Origin: Chlamydomonas sphaeroides
Taxonomy: Eukaryota > Chlorophyta > Chlorophyceae > Chlamydomonadales > Chlamydomonadaceae
Assembly (NCBI GenBank): GCA_001662425.1
Contig: BDDC01000011.1
Location: 62,001-126,000 of the forward strand
Length of the DNA stretch: 64,000 bases
Direction of reading: 5' to 3'
Part shown: positions 25,301 to 36,500 of the stretch, piece by piece
Numbering within the stretch: position 1 is the stretch's first letter
Layout: every line of letters begins with the position of its first letter
Notes under the pieces: generated by a model
Seen by the model: the letters and a program-made list of their open reading frames with translations, nothing else
What the model was told of the DNA's origin: nothing
Databases searched by the model: none
Translations under genes and position numbers: made by a program

Positions 25301-27264
25301 ACGCCGGCCCGCGCGCCGCGGCCTCCCTCCTCCTCCTCCCGCGGGGAGCCGCTGCTGAGCGCGCACCTGCTGTCGCTGCTGGCCCATGCTCTGTCGCTGC
25401 TCGACTACATCCCCTCGGACCGCTGGCTGGAGGAGTACCTGGGGGTGAGTGGTCAACTCTGTGCAGGGTGGAGCCCCGGTCGGCCAAGGCCACCTCAGAC
25501 GTCGGGTGGGGTCGGGTGGCGGCCATGCACCAGTCGAGCAAACGTGCCAGTCTAGAAGCGAGGAGTACCTGGGGGTGAGCGGTGTGCTTTGCAGAGGACG
25601 GAGCGCCGGTCGGGCGATTGCTGCGGCTCCTGCGGCTCCCAAGGGTGGGGTGCTTGTCTTGCGCCAATCCTGCAGACATGTCCAGAAGAGTACCTGGGGT
25701 ACATCGCTGTGCGAGTTTTGGCGGCGGGGCTTTGGTGGGGTTTCGGGGCCGTGTGTCGCAGGACGAGGAGGAGAGGACGATGCTCCCCGCACAGCCTGCC
25801 CTCGCGCCGCGTCCCCCACCAGTCGCCTGACCCCGACCTCCCCTTCCCCTCCCTGCCTGCCGGCCCTTCCGCCAGGCGGTGCTGCGCTCGCTGCCCAGCC
25901 AGCGACCCGTGGGTCTAGCCATCACGCTGCGTGCGCTGGCCAGCCTGCAGGTGCGCTCAGCCTGCTGCCCACGGCCTGGGCATGCCTCGTCGGAGAGCCC
26001 ACCCAGGGCGGGGGCAGGGCAGGGAAGCACGTTACGCGAATGTGTGCCTGGAGCGTATCGTGACTGCTTAGAAGCCCTTTGTGGAGCCTGATCCGGATCT
26101 TCCCCGCCGCGCTCACCCGCTGTTCACACGGCAACACACCCTCTTGCCAACGTGTTGCCGCACACCTCGCAGGTGCTGCCCTCGGCCGCCTGGCTGGACT
26201 CGCTGCTAGCAGCCGCGCAGCGGTACCTGCCACCTCGCCGCGAGCTGGTCCCGCACCCCCACCAGCACCGGCCGCAGGCGCGCCAGCAGCGGCCCGGCGG
26301 TGCCTACGGCCGGGACCCCAGCCCAGGGCCAGGCGACAACCGGAGCCAGGGCCAGGGCGGGGCCGCTGGGCCCAGCGCCGGCATGGCGCGGGGCGCGGCG
26401 TTTACGGAGCAGCAGCTCGAGGCGCTCCTGTCCGCGCTGGTGGACCTCCGCGACTGCGGAGACGATTCCGGTCCGGAGCGCGGGTTTACAGCCAGCCCAG
26501 AAGCTGCGGGCGTCGCGCCCTCGCCGGCCGCGCTGCGGCGCTTCCTGGCGGCGGCGCTGGCCGCGGCGCCGGACAACCGCAAGGTGGGCGCCTTCTACCG
26601 CCTGCTATCTGAGCCGGACACGCAGCAGCCGACAGCGGGTCACGGTCCAGACCCGGATGCGTCACAGCAGCCCGGGCCGGCCGCGGCCGTGCAGGCGCCG
26701 CGCTTCGCCGCAGTGGCCCCTGCCCAGCACCCAGCAGCCGGCGCGCAGCGCGGCAACTCCCTGCTGCTGCGGCCCCAGCTGTCGAGCCAGGCCTTGGCGC
26801 CTCCTCCGGCGCCCGGCCGAGGCGGCAGCGCGCCAGGGCCGCGGCAGCCGGGTCTGGAGCGGCCCGGGCCGCCTGCGGAGCGGAGCGTCGCCGCAGCGCC
26901 CGGCTCGCGCGCTTCAGGGGCCGAGCAGGCGCCTGGGCCCCAGGCCGGGCAGGGCAGCGGCGTGGTAGGTGCGCGGCGGCCAGCAGGCGGCAGAGCGCCG
27001 CAGCGGCGGGGCGCGGCAGGCCGGCGGCAGTCGCGCAGCCAGGGCGGGGCAGTGCACGGTGGCCCGGGGGCCGGGGTGTCAGGCGGACGCGAGCACGCTG
27101 TGCCACGGCCGCGGGTGCTGCGGTCGGTGCCAGCCGGCTGGCGTGGGGCGGCTGGAAGGCGGCGGGGTGCTGCGGCCGGGGCTGGGGCGGCGGGTCCGAT
27201 CGGCGGCCCGGCGGTGCAGGGGCCTGGCACGGCAGCGGCAGGGGGCGGCGCGCAGGTTGCGTGA
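16377..27264 (+). CDS. Giant OPR-like (Tbc2-type) helical-repeat protein, probably organellar
   Basis: Exons: 16377-17833, 18057-18122, 18371-18437, 18637-18806, 18975-20457, 20637-22232, 22456-22575, 22858-24756, 24925-25104, 25244-25444, 25876-25950, 26173-27264; joined 2,801 aa. The first about 60 residues are Ala/Ser/Arg-rich, as in chloroplast or mitochondrial transit peptides. The body carries degenerate helical repeats of about 38 aa, of the form LxxxxLaxlLxaLaxLgxxPxxxWLxxLl, such as LPSAAWLDSLLAAAQRYL, IPSDRWLEEYL and FCPGDEWMGELLAALL. These resemble octotricopeptide repeats, a green-algal class of organelle RNA maturation and translation factors. Long Ala/Ser/Gln linkers separate repeat blocks. 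Two introns appear to start with GC (17834, 18438). No C-terminal RAP domain is seen. The exon 1 to exon 2 join is the least certain; a shorter gene ending at 17886 is possible. Confidence 0.7.
18115..18166. repeat. Duplicated exon end plus donor, OPR-like gene
   Basis: A 23 bp block at 18115-18137, spanning the end of exon 2 (encoding LDW) and its GTGGGG donor, is repeated exactly at 18144-18166, just inside the intron. Confidence 0.85.
22546..22709. repeat. Duplicated exon end plus donor, OPR-like gene
   Basis: The 33 bp at 22546-22578 (encoding LMDELLEAMR plus donor) recur at 22677-22709 with one mismatch, inside the following intron, 131 bp away. Confidence 0.9.
25430..25700. repeat. Three tandem copies of an exon end plus donor, OPR-like gene
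   Basis: GAGGAGTACCTGGGGGTGAG at 25430-25449 is the exon end (EEYLG) and donor. It recurs exactly at 25560-25579 and in degraded form at 25684-25700. Flanking bases also align between neighbouring copies, giving a period of about 125-130 bp. Confidence 0.9.
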
Positions 27265-28198
27265 GCCGTCAGCGACGGGGCCCTGTGGGCTCGGCAGAGG
27301 TGTGGCTTGTGTCAGCGGGGCGCGGCATGCGGAGCTGCAGCAGCCAGGTAGAGGTTCTCATAAGAAGGCTGGGGGATGTCGGGGCAGGACGGGGGAATGT
27401 GCGCGCGATGCTCGCGCCATTGCGCTTGCGCGTCGTGTAAGACGAGCGCTGCACGCAAAGTACATCACTTGGCTCTGGGTGGCTCCCGCGTAATTGGAGG
27501 CAGCCGGCTGGACCCGCCGGGATAGCTGCCGTGGGTCCAGTTATGAACTCGGTGGGCAGTGTGCTCCGCGGTTTTAGGCGCTGGCCTTCGCACCAATCAG
27601 GCGTCTTCCACCATCGCGTACATCTACGCACGCATTGTGGATTCTTCCTGCATGCCCGCTGCTTCCACCACAGACGGTCGCTGTCGACCCCTTCGGGCAA
27701 GGTAGACCGTGGCGGACCAGGCCGTGCCAGCCGGCCCTGCTGCCTGCTGTGCCGACGGCGCTTCACCATTGCCATTTTCTGGGTATATGCAGGCCCTTGT
27801 CTCGAAACGCTGGGAGCTCGCTCGCCCCACCGGCAGACCGCACGGGCGCATCAGCTAACCAAGGCGGGGGCGGGGGGGGGCGGGGCGCCGCCCCCCTCGT
27901 CCCCACCTGCATGCTGAGATCTCCCCCTTCCCTCACCCCCTCCTATCTCACGTGGCGGAGGCAGGTGGTCCTAGACCCTGGACGCCCCGTCCCCTTAATT
28001 CACCCTAGGCGGCCCCGCCCCAGGGTACTTATTTCTATTTCTATTTCCATTTACTGGACCTACACCTGCTGGCGACGGGGCGCGGCGTGGCGGGGGGCAT
28101 TTCAACCCTCTGCCTTCACACGCTCCAGGGCCAGGGCCTCGGCCTCGGCCGCGCAAGCAGCCGAGACGCAGCAGGGGCCGCACGGGTGCAGGGGCATC
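27265..28198. other. Intergenic region; 3' flank of the OPR-like gene, no gene seen
   Basis: It contains a polyadenylation word at 27436 and a small AT-rich tract of repeated ATTTCT units near 28030. The rest is GC-rich with chance open frames. Confidence 0.45.
27436..27440 (+). terminator. Candidate polyadenylation signal TGTAA
   Basis: TGTAA lies about 170 bp after the OPR-like stop codon. It is the usual poly(A) signal in chlorophyte nuclear genes. Confidence 0.5.
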
Positions 28199-29658
28199 AT
28201 GGCGGCCGCGCCCGCCGCAGTGGGCGGCAGCTCGCGAGCGCCAGCGGCGCCGGTTGAGCGGTTGGGGCGGCGGCCGGCCTGCCCCGGCGCAAACCCACCG
28301 TCAGCGCCCGCAGACAGCGGGACCGCCTCCTCGGTCAACGACACCGACACGCCCGCTTCGAGGCGCCGCAGCGGCGCCGGCCAGGGGAGGGGGGCAGGCC
28401 GCCGCACCCGTGGTGCCGCCGCAGCCAAGGTGACCGGCCAGCAGGTGCTCGCGCCCGTGGCGCCGTCGACGCCAGACGGCGCGCGCGCCCAGGGCCCCGC
28501 GTCCAGCGCCTGCTCGGCCGCACACCCGGCGGTTGGGCCGCCGCTAGGGTACCCCGCCGTGTGCCGCCCCGAGCCGCCGGGCTGTGACCTGGACGGCGAC
28601 GACAACGAACTTTTCGAGGCGCTGGGGCGGGAGGCCGATCGTCAGCTGTTCGCCGCGGCGGAGGCGAGGCCCAGTGGCCGCCGGCCAGGAGGCCTGAACA
28701 TCGCGGCGACCGCGCCGCACAACAAGTCCAGTCTCGCGAGCCGCGTCCGGTGGCACGGCACCACTGCGCACCTTTCATGTGAGACCGAGCGCGGGCATGA
28801 ACCGGGGGACCGGATCATGCGGGGCATGTGGCGCACTGCCGTACTGCCGTGCTGCTCCAGGGCTGCCAGCAGCGGCCGCGACTCACGAGCTGCCTCCGTC
28901 TCGCCTCCCCCGCGGCGAAACCCCCAGGCATCGCCGCTGCCGCGTTGGATGCGCCGCAGTGGTACAGCTTCTCACGCCCGTTGTACTGCTCCGTCCTCAT
29001 CTACGGTGCCACGGGCCGGCTCATGCACCTGCACGGCAGCACTTACATCGACCTGCCCGTCTACCCGCACACGGGCGGCACCGCCCTGACGCTGCTGGAG
29101 GACACATTAATCCACATAAACGGACACTCGTTCTGCCTGGTCTTCTCGGAGAGCATCCTGTGGCCCGCCACGGGCCGCCAGGAGGCGCGCGACCGCCGCG
29201 GTCGGCTGGTGGGCGTCACAGGCAGCGGGCTGTTCCGCATGCTCTGGTACAGCGGGCTGCTGGTGGTCGCCGAGGCGTGGGTGGGAGGGGGCGGGCTCAA
29301 GGAGTGGGCGCTGCAGGCGGCGTCCGCAGTGAGGATGCTGTCGCCGCCCGGGGCGGCGGCGCCGGCCGGAGCGTCATGTTTACATAAATGCACCAAGTGG
29401 GCGAAGGGCGGAAGGGGTGTGGCGCTGCTGGTGGCACGTGTCTGCGCGCTGTGTGCGAACAGCGTAGAAGATGAGCTACATGATTTCGGTGAATGTCCCG
29501 CATATAGCCAGCTGCGGGCTGAGCACGATCATACTCTCCAACTTGCGCGCCGTGGCATGCGCCGCGTGATGCTAGAGGCTGAACCGAGCTACGTGGCCCG
29601 GTATCTGAGGGATGTGTGGAATAGGCGGACTGAAGCGCTGAGGAGCCGAGGGCCCTAG
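28199..29658 (+). CDS. Unrecognised protein with a retrotransposon-derived C terminus
   Basis: A two-exon model (28199-28778, 28928-29658) joins in phase to 436 aa. The first exon is low-complexity Ala/Pro/Gly/Arg-rich, ending in an acidic helix-like part (DGDDNELFEALGREADRQLF). Exon 2 has a hydrophobic, aromatic-rich region (WYSFSRPLYCSVLIYGATGR) and a Leu/Trp-rich stretch (GLFRMLWYSGLLVVAEAW) that I cannot assign to a family. The last about 90 residues look like the CCHC end of a LINE reverse transcriptase and use AT-richer codons than what precedes. The native gene may have been truncated by insertion. The start is inferred and upstream exons cannot be excluded. TGTAA occurs at 29725, 67 bp after the stop. 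Confidence 0.4.
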
Positions 29659-29746
29659 CGCGCCGATACGACCTGATCTGCCGATGGCCCCCCTGGCTGT
29701 GAAACGGCGACCTCCGCTTTGCGGTGTAACAGTAACAGTAACAGTA
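29390..29746 (+). mobile_element. 3' fragment of a non-LTR (LINE-type) retrotransposon
   Basis: The reading contains CALCANSVEDELHDFGEC and then PAYSQLR. This is the C-x2-C-x8-H-x4-C finger that closes many LINE reverse transcriptases, followed by a basic tail to the stop at 29656-29658. A short 3' segment ends in a tandem hexanucleotide (AACAGT units, about 29728-29745), the kind of simple-repeat tail many LINEs carry. The 5' edge is estimated from the change in codon use. A 5'-truncated insertion is the simplest reading; no target-site duplication was identified. Confidence 0.65.
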
Positions 29747-30537
29747 GGTGGCTGAGGCCGTAGATGGGGACTGCAAGGGGTGGGCAGGACATGCAGAGAA
29801 CCGAATGGTGCTGGGGCGACGGAGCATTCGTGTCTGAGAGACGGGCGGCTGTGCCGTGGTGCTGCCCCGAAGATGGCAGCGGCGGCGGCGGGAGCGGAGG
29901 TGTCTTGAATGCATTTAGGGGCGCCATCTGACTGCTTCTTGCGATATGGATGTGGGATGAGGATGTCCCAACAAGCTGTGCGTCTTGAGGTGTCGGCCCT
30001 GCATGCGCGAGAGAAAAGGCTGGAGCGACGTGTGCTTAGTGCCCGAGTCTCGAAGCGACAACGGGAGCGATGACTGAATCCTGTGGAAGCACTAGACTCC
30101 TACCGCGCCTCCGGTCGTGTTACCTTGCTGTCTGCATTATAACACCTGTAACTATTCAACTCAGGTTGCGGGTTTCGGTGGAAGCGCCTACGATGTGACT
30201 GTGGCCGGGCCGGGCCGGGGCGTGGGAAAGGGCGGGCTAGGACAGTGGCGTGCGTCGTCATGGTTTTAGGTTACTGCCCAACTTCACGCCAACCGGTACG
30301 TTAATACCAACTAGCGATAATAGAACACACGCTCTTTCGGAGCCTACTTTGCTTGCGAGTTCGCATACCGTCAAGCCTTACCCTTACCCTCAGAAGCAAC
30401 ACTTGGTTGCACAGTAGTGCTGAATTGTTAGTAAAATTGCTAGCTGCGTCTCAAATCGGCAAGAACCTGCCATGAACGAAGTCAGCTGCTGGGCTGGGCG
30501 CTTCGAGCCCAGCTGGGCTTAGAGCTTCAACATCAGA
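29659..30537. other. Intergenic region upstream of the channel gene
   Basis: After the LINE tail the sequence becomes markedly AT-richer (about 30290-30480). It probably holds the promoter and 5' UTR of the channel gene starting at 30538. No further gene is seen. Confidence 0.45.
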
Positions 30538-33500
30538 ATGCGGGAGACACCACAGCTGGAGTTCTCCCCGCGGCTTCCGACCCTGGCAAGGGCGGACTGG
30601 GACATTGACTCACAGCGAGCTGCGGAGCGAGCCATGGGCATCACGGAAGCACCAGCGCCTCATAGCCCAACCTTCGCCCCTGGCGAGGCGCCAGGCTACA
30701 TACCCAGCCCAACCGTGGCTTCGGGCCGCGGCATCGGCGAGGCGCTGGAGCACCGCACTCCTTTTATGGCCATGGACTCGTCGACTGTGCGACATCTGCA
30801 AGCAGCGGCGCCCTCGGGCGCCGGGCTCGCCGCCTCGCCGCCCCGGCCCGGCATGCTCCACGGTCATCAATACCATTCCAACCACGTCTCCGGCATCGAC
30901 GACAGCCCCCGCCACGAGCTCAATCACGCGCTACCGCCGGGCGAGATCCCGCACTCCCCCGTGCCATCGCCCAGCCCGCACCTCGGCCTGAGCGCCCGCA
31001 GCTACGTGCCCAGCCGGCTCCCCACCTCGGTCGTGGCCAGCTTTCGGGGCTCACAGAACCGCAACTTCAAGCCCGTGACCGTTGGGAAACACGTTGGCGC
31101 CGGCGCCGCTGTCGTTGCGGCGACAGCCGCTGCGGCTGCCGCCGCCGCGTCCGCGGTGACACATGTGCCGTCGCCGCCGCGCCCGGCGCCGCTGCTGACG
31201 CACGTGGGCACGTTCCGCTCGGCCGCCGGCGCGGGCTCCCCCACACGCGGTGCAGCTGCGGGGCACTGGGAGCTGCTGGAGCAGCAGCAGCAGGTGGAGG
31301 GGGTGCCGCTGGAGCTGACGCTGCAGCACTCGCGCCGCATAGACAAGGTGAGACCGCCCGCGGCTGCGGCAGGCCCCCTTAGGGCCGCGGCCTCCATCGC
31401 TGGCTTGCGCCCTCTGGAGGCCCCGGGCTCCCGGCCCCAGCCCCGGCCTTGGTTGCGACCACGCCCGGCCCCCCCAGCCCCCGCGCTCCTAGCCCGGCGG
31501 CACGGCCTCGTCCTCTGCCCCTGGCCGTCCAGCCAGCGCCCCTATCCCCGCCATCAGGGCCACGGTCCTCACCGCGCCCGCCCCGCTGCCCACCCTGGGC
31601 TAGCTAAGCCGCGGTAGCTGCGGCCCTCGCTCGCACGGGCAGGGCAGCTGCAGGCGCCGCCCTCGCGCTCCGCGCTCCGCGCCTGCGCCCCGCCCGCCCT
31701 GCCGCCCACCCCGCTGCGCACCCGTGTCGCCTGCCGCAGGTCCCCGCCAGGGAGCTGCTGCGCCTGCAAGTGGGCGCGCAGCCCTTCGTGCACGGCTCCA
31801 GCGGCCACGCGCTGGGCAGCGAGCTGCGCAAGTTCTCGGAGCCCGCGCAGGTGCGGCTACCGGCTGGGACCCACAGCCTGCTCACGCGGGCCGGAGCGGG
31901 GAGCCGCCCGCGGCCTCGGTAGCCCGGGTGCCTGCTCCTGCCCCGCCGCCCTGCCTCGAGCCGCTCTGTGCGGGGGGCCGTGCGGCTGCGGCCCCATGAC
32001 TGCTGGTTTGGGTCACAACTGCTGGTGGGGTCACGACTGCTGGTTTGGTCACGCCTGGCGCGCGGCTTGCATGCACGCAGGAGCTGTGCCGCGGCGGCTA
32101 CTATGTCCGCAGCGACGTCACGGACTCGGCCGCGGGCGGCGCGCGGGAGGTGGTCATGGGTGAGCCCCGGTGGCTGTTGAATTCTCGCATGGTGCAGCTC
32201 TGCATGCCGCATCAGGGGTCGCACGCATGGTTGAGCCCGGGAGGTGGTCATGGCCTGGGACGAGGCCTGGGACGGGTGCTGCGGCCAAACGGGCGCTGAG
32301 GCGCACGGGCCGCTGCTCGTGCCGCGCAAGCCGGGCATTTGCCGCACCCCGTCCACGCCTGCGCGCTGCGCGCCCTGGGGCGCAGGCACGCTGCGGCGGG
32401 CGGGCGGCGGGCGGCGCTACTGCGTGCAGCTGTACGTGCTCTTCCCCTCGCTCATGAGGCCGCCGCGCTGGCTGCGCAAGGACTACACGCTGCAGAAGCG
32501 AGCTTACGTCAAGGTGCGGGCGAGCAGGGACTCGGGGCGGGGGGCCGGAGTGTGCGGTGTTGGGATGGTGAGCAGGGTCTGGGGGGTGGCGGGGGGCGGA
32601 GGGCCGGAGGTTATACGGGAGGGGTGGCCGGAGGGCCGGAGGTTGTACGGCCCGGGTGCAGTCTTTGTGCAGTCTTTGTGCGTCCCTGGGGAACAGGGGC
32701 TGGTGGAAGGTGCGCGGGTGGCCCCAGGGCCGGCGGCCAGGGACCCGCGCGCAAAGATGCGTGGTGAGGTGGCAGGGGCCGTGGGCGGCCGGCTGGGAAG
32801 CGGGGTCGCCGCCGCGCCCTCGCACCTGCTGCCGGCTGTCAGGGTGACCTGACGGCCAACCCCATGCAGCGCCGCCCTCGGCAGCCTGCAGCCGCCCACG
32901 CAGCCCGCCCTGCGCAGCCGCATGCAGCGACCGATGACCTGGGGCCTGGCGCGCTGGCCTTCCCGTCCCGGCCCCACCCCGCAGGTCGACTGGGAGCTGC
33001 CGCGGCGCGCCCGGCTGTTCCTGTTGCTCACACGACGCCTAGAGGTGCGCGCGCTCGCCTGCACGGTCCGCGATGGGCGCACCTCGCGCCGGGGTGCGGG
33101 AGTCCCGGCGGCAGCTGCGAGGGGCGAGACGGCAGTGTGACCCACGTTGCTGCCCCGCTCGCGCTCACCTGAAGACCTGCGCTGCCGTGGCCCCGCTTCT
33201 CGGCAGGATGCGGAGACCCAGCGGCTCAACGTGTGGGTCGCCAAGCGCCGCGTGCAGGCCGGCGAGGCCTTCACGCTGTACGGCGCCGAGGGCACGGCCG
33301 AGCTGACCGACGTGTCGTACGTTGTCGCCATGCGGTACGGGCCGGCTTGCAGAGGCAGCAGTCGTGGGCGTGGCGGCACTGGCCGCACGTTGCCGGCGCG
33401 AGGGCAGGAGCCGCCCGTCACGGCCCCTGGCCTGGGCCTCCCTTGCCAGACGCCCGACCGCTTACCGCCGCCGCCGCTGCCGCGCCCGCCCCAGGTTCTA

Positions 33501-36500
33501 CCAGTGGCAGCCCGGGCCGCCGCCGCCGCGCACGCCCGGGCCGCCCTTCCTGGCCTCGATGCAGGACACCCTGCGACGAATGGACCCACGCCTCATGCTC
33601 GACGCCGGCGCGGCGCCGTCGCCCGCGGCGGCGCGGCTGGCGGCGTCCACCGGCGGCGCGGGCGACGGCTCGGCGCACGGCGGCGCCAACAGCGGCCTGC
33701 TCAACGGCACCGCCGCGGTGTGCCTGGACCGAATGGTGCGCCGCTCGTGTTGGCGGCTACTGGCGTTGGCGGGTCGCGTGCATGGGGTCGTTGTGCGGCG
33801 GCGCACGCGCGCCAGCTCCCGGGCGCGCCTGCCTCTCGCGCGCCGGCTGGTGCATCCAGCGGCGGGCTCCACGCGGCCTCGCCGCTCCTGTTGCCCCAGC
33901 CCCTGCTTCCTCTTCAACCCCACGCACAGCCCCGGCACGCCCTTGGCTAGCGCGCAGCACGGCCACGCCTCCACACCCGGCGGTGTAGCCCCGCCGCCTC
34001 CCGCCATCCCTGCTCCTCCCCCATCGCCACACGGGCCGCCTGACGGTGCTGCTCACCCTCCTTTCCTCCCTCCCTCCGCCCCTCCTCCCCGCACCACCCC
34101 TCAGGCCGCCATGACGCTGGCCAACGAGCTGCTGCGGGTGCAGTCCACCGCGCAGACGCTGTCGGTGCAGAACCTCACGCTGGCTGAGGTGGGCCTCAGG
34201 GCCTTCCACGCGTATCCTTAGCCCCGCTGCGGCCGCAGCCGCACCGGCTTGGCATCGCAGCCCGCGGGCCTGCCTCCCGCGCAGCGCGCTCGCGGCCAGC
34301 AAGCCCAGCGCAAGGCGACCCCCAGGCGGCCCCAGCCGCACCCCGCCCTACCACAAGCCAACCGTGTGTCAATCGAGCCGCACGGCCCCGCCCCGCGCAG
34401 GGCACGGCGCTGGTTGCCATGTTTGAGGCGGCGCTGGACAGCCGCGATGGGCCGCTGCTGCGCGCGGTCATCGCCACCCACGTGGTGGACCACCTGCTGC
34501 GGAGCCAGGACATGGTGGACAGGGTGAGGCGGTGCAGGGCGGTGCCAGTGTTGCAGTGTTGCTGCCGCCCATGCTGTCAGCATGCCTCCAGCAGTCGGTA
34601 CGCATTCATGCTGCCACATGTGCAGCCTACCCCTCGTGCGCAACGCCCGCCGCCGCCGCTTGCCGCCGCGTGCTCTCGCTGCCGGCCCCACGGTTCCCCC
34701 CAGGTGGAGCGGGTGGCCTTCGCCAACAACGACCCTCAGCTCATGCTGCTGCTGTACCACCACACGCCCGTGGAGATGGACCTGCGCGTGCTGGCCTTCC
34801 TGGTGCACGCCTGGGCCTCGCAGCCGCTGGGGGGACGGCCGGGTGAGCAGCGGGAAGATGGTGGGAAGGAGCATGTGTGCGCTTGTGTCTGTGAGTGCGG
34901 GGAGGGAAACTAGGGCCTGTTGGAGAGGGCGACCGCATGATACGCCGTGCCTGCGCCCTCTGCTGTGGCCCGCTGCCTGACACCGACCAGCCCACCCGTG
35001 CCTGCCCTCCTCCCGACGCCGCAGCCACAATGCGCAGCGGCTGGGCGGCGTTTGGCCACGTGTCGGGCGGCGGCTGCGAGGTGGAGGGAGAGGGAGAGGG
35101 AGAGGGCGGCGAGAGTGCCGCTGCGGCCGACCTTGCCATGGAGGGTCTGGACCTGCTGGACTACAACGTGGCGGCGCAGGTGGGGCGTAGCTAGTGGCGC
35201 TACAGCAGGCATCATGGCAGTGGCGGTGCGACCGGCAGCATGCTGTGTTGTGTGTGTGCCACAGCAAACAGCCGGCACAGCCGAAGCAGCCGACGGCCTG
35301 CGCTAGCTGCAGCAGGCGTGTCACAGCTGGCCGCGTGGCCCCCATGGCAAGGCCCCAACCCCCGGTGCAGTTGTGCGCGCCACGTGCGTCCAAGGACCCC
35401 ACGCGCAAGGCCGCAGGAGGCGGCTGGAGCCCGGCCTGATGCGCTCGCAGCACCTCCCTTGGCACCGCTGCCGGAGCCCTGGGGCCCCGTGTCGCGGACC
35501 CACGTGCCGACGCCGCCTGCTGCCGCTGTCCCCGCCCTTGCCGCCCAGGTGGAGGAGTTCCTGGTCAAGTACGTCGTGCACGGCCGCAACCCGCTCAGCT
35601 GCACGGCAGCCATCCTCAAGGCCATCAAGGTGCGGTGCCGTACGGCACACCTCACAGCGACGCGCACGTGATCACCCGGAGTACACGGGCAGGGCTTCGG
35701 CAGCTTGTTGCTGGCTGCGCCACGCCCTCGCGGGCGCCTGCGGCACGTGCTTGCGCCGCGCTCATGCGCCGCTGGCCAACCGCATCCTTGCCTCCCCGTG
35801 TGCGCAGGAGGAGATGGACAAGCACGACGAGAACCGCCGCTCCATGCGGCTGGCCCGGTCCCGCTTCCACTCGCTGCACCTGGCCATACTCAAGCGCCTC
35901 AACAGGTGCGAAGGCGTGGGGAAGGCAGGGCGGGCCGGGGCGAGGCCGGAGCGGAAGAGGCCTGCAGGCTTGGCAGCGGCTTGGGTTGGGAAGCAGATGC
36001 CAGCACCTCCGCGCAACGGTGCCGTCTCGCGCAGCTCGCGCCGCCCCATCTGTCCTTCCTCCGGCCTTCCGCCCCTCGGCCAGGCTGGCCGACCCCCGCA
36101 ACATTCGGCTGGTGGAGCGCGTGCTGCAGCCCGTGGACCTGCCCAACACCGTCAACGAGGTGTCGCCGCTGCAGGCGAGTCTCACCTGCTGCGCACATGT
36201 GGGGTCCATGTGACCACCCTACAGTGCTGTCTGAGCGCACGCGCCGCACCCGCTGCATGCGTTCCCCTGGAGCCCCTGCGCTCGGCACCAGGCGCGCAGC
36301 CCAGAGCTGATCCCGGCCGCCAGGGCCTCACCTCTGCTCTGCGCGCCGAGCACATAGCCGCCTCGGCACCCGGCACCCGCCCACCCGCCCATCCCTCGCC
36401 GCCCCTGGTCCCCCTCAGGTGGCCTTTGACGAGCAGGACCTCAAGTTCATGACCGAGACCATGTGCGAGGTGTACGTCAAGGTGCGGCACCTGGACCTCT

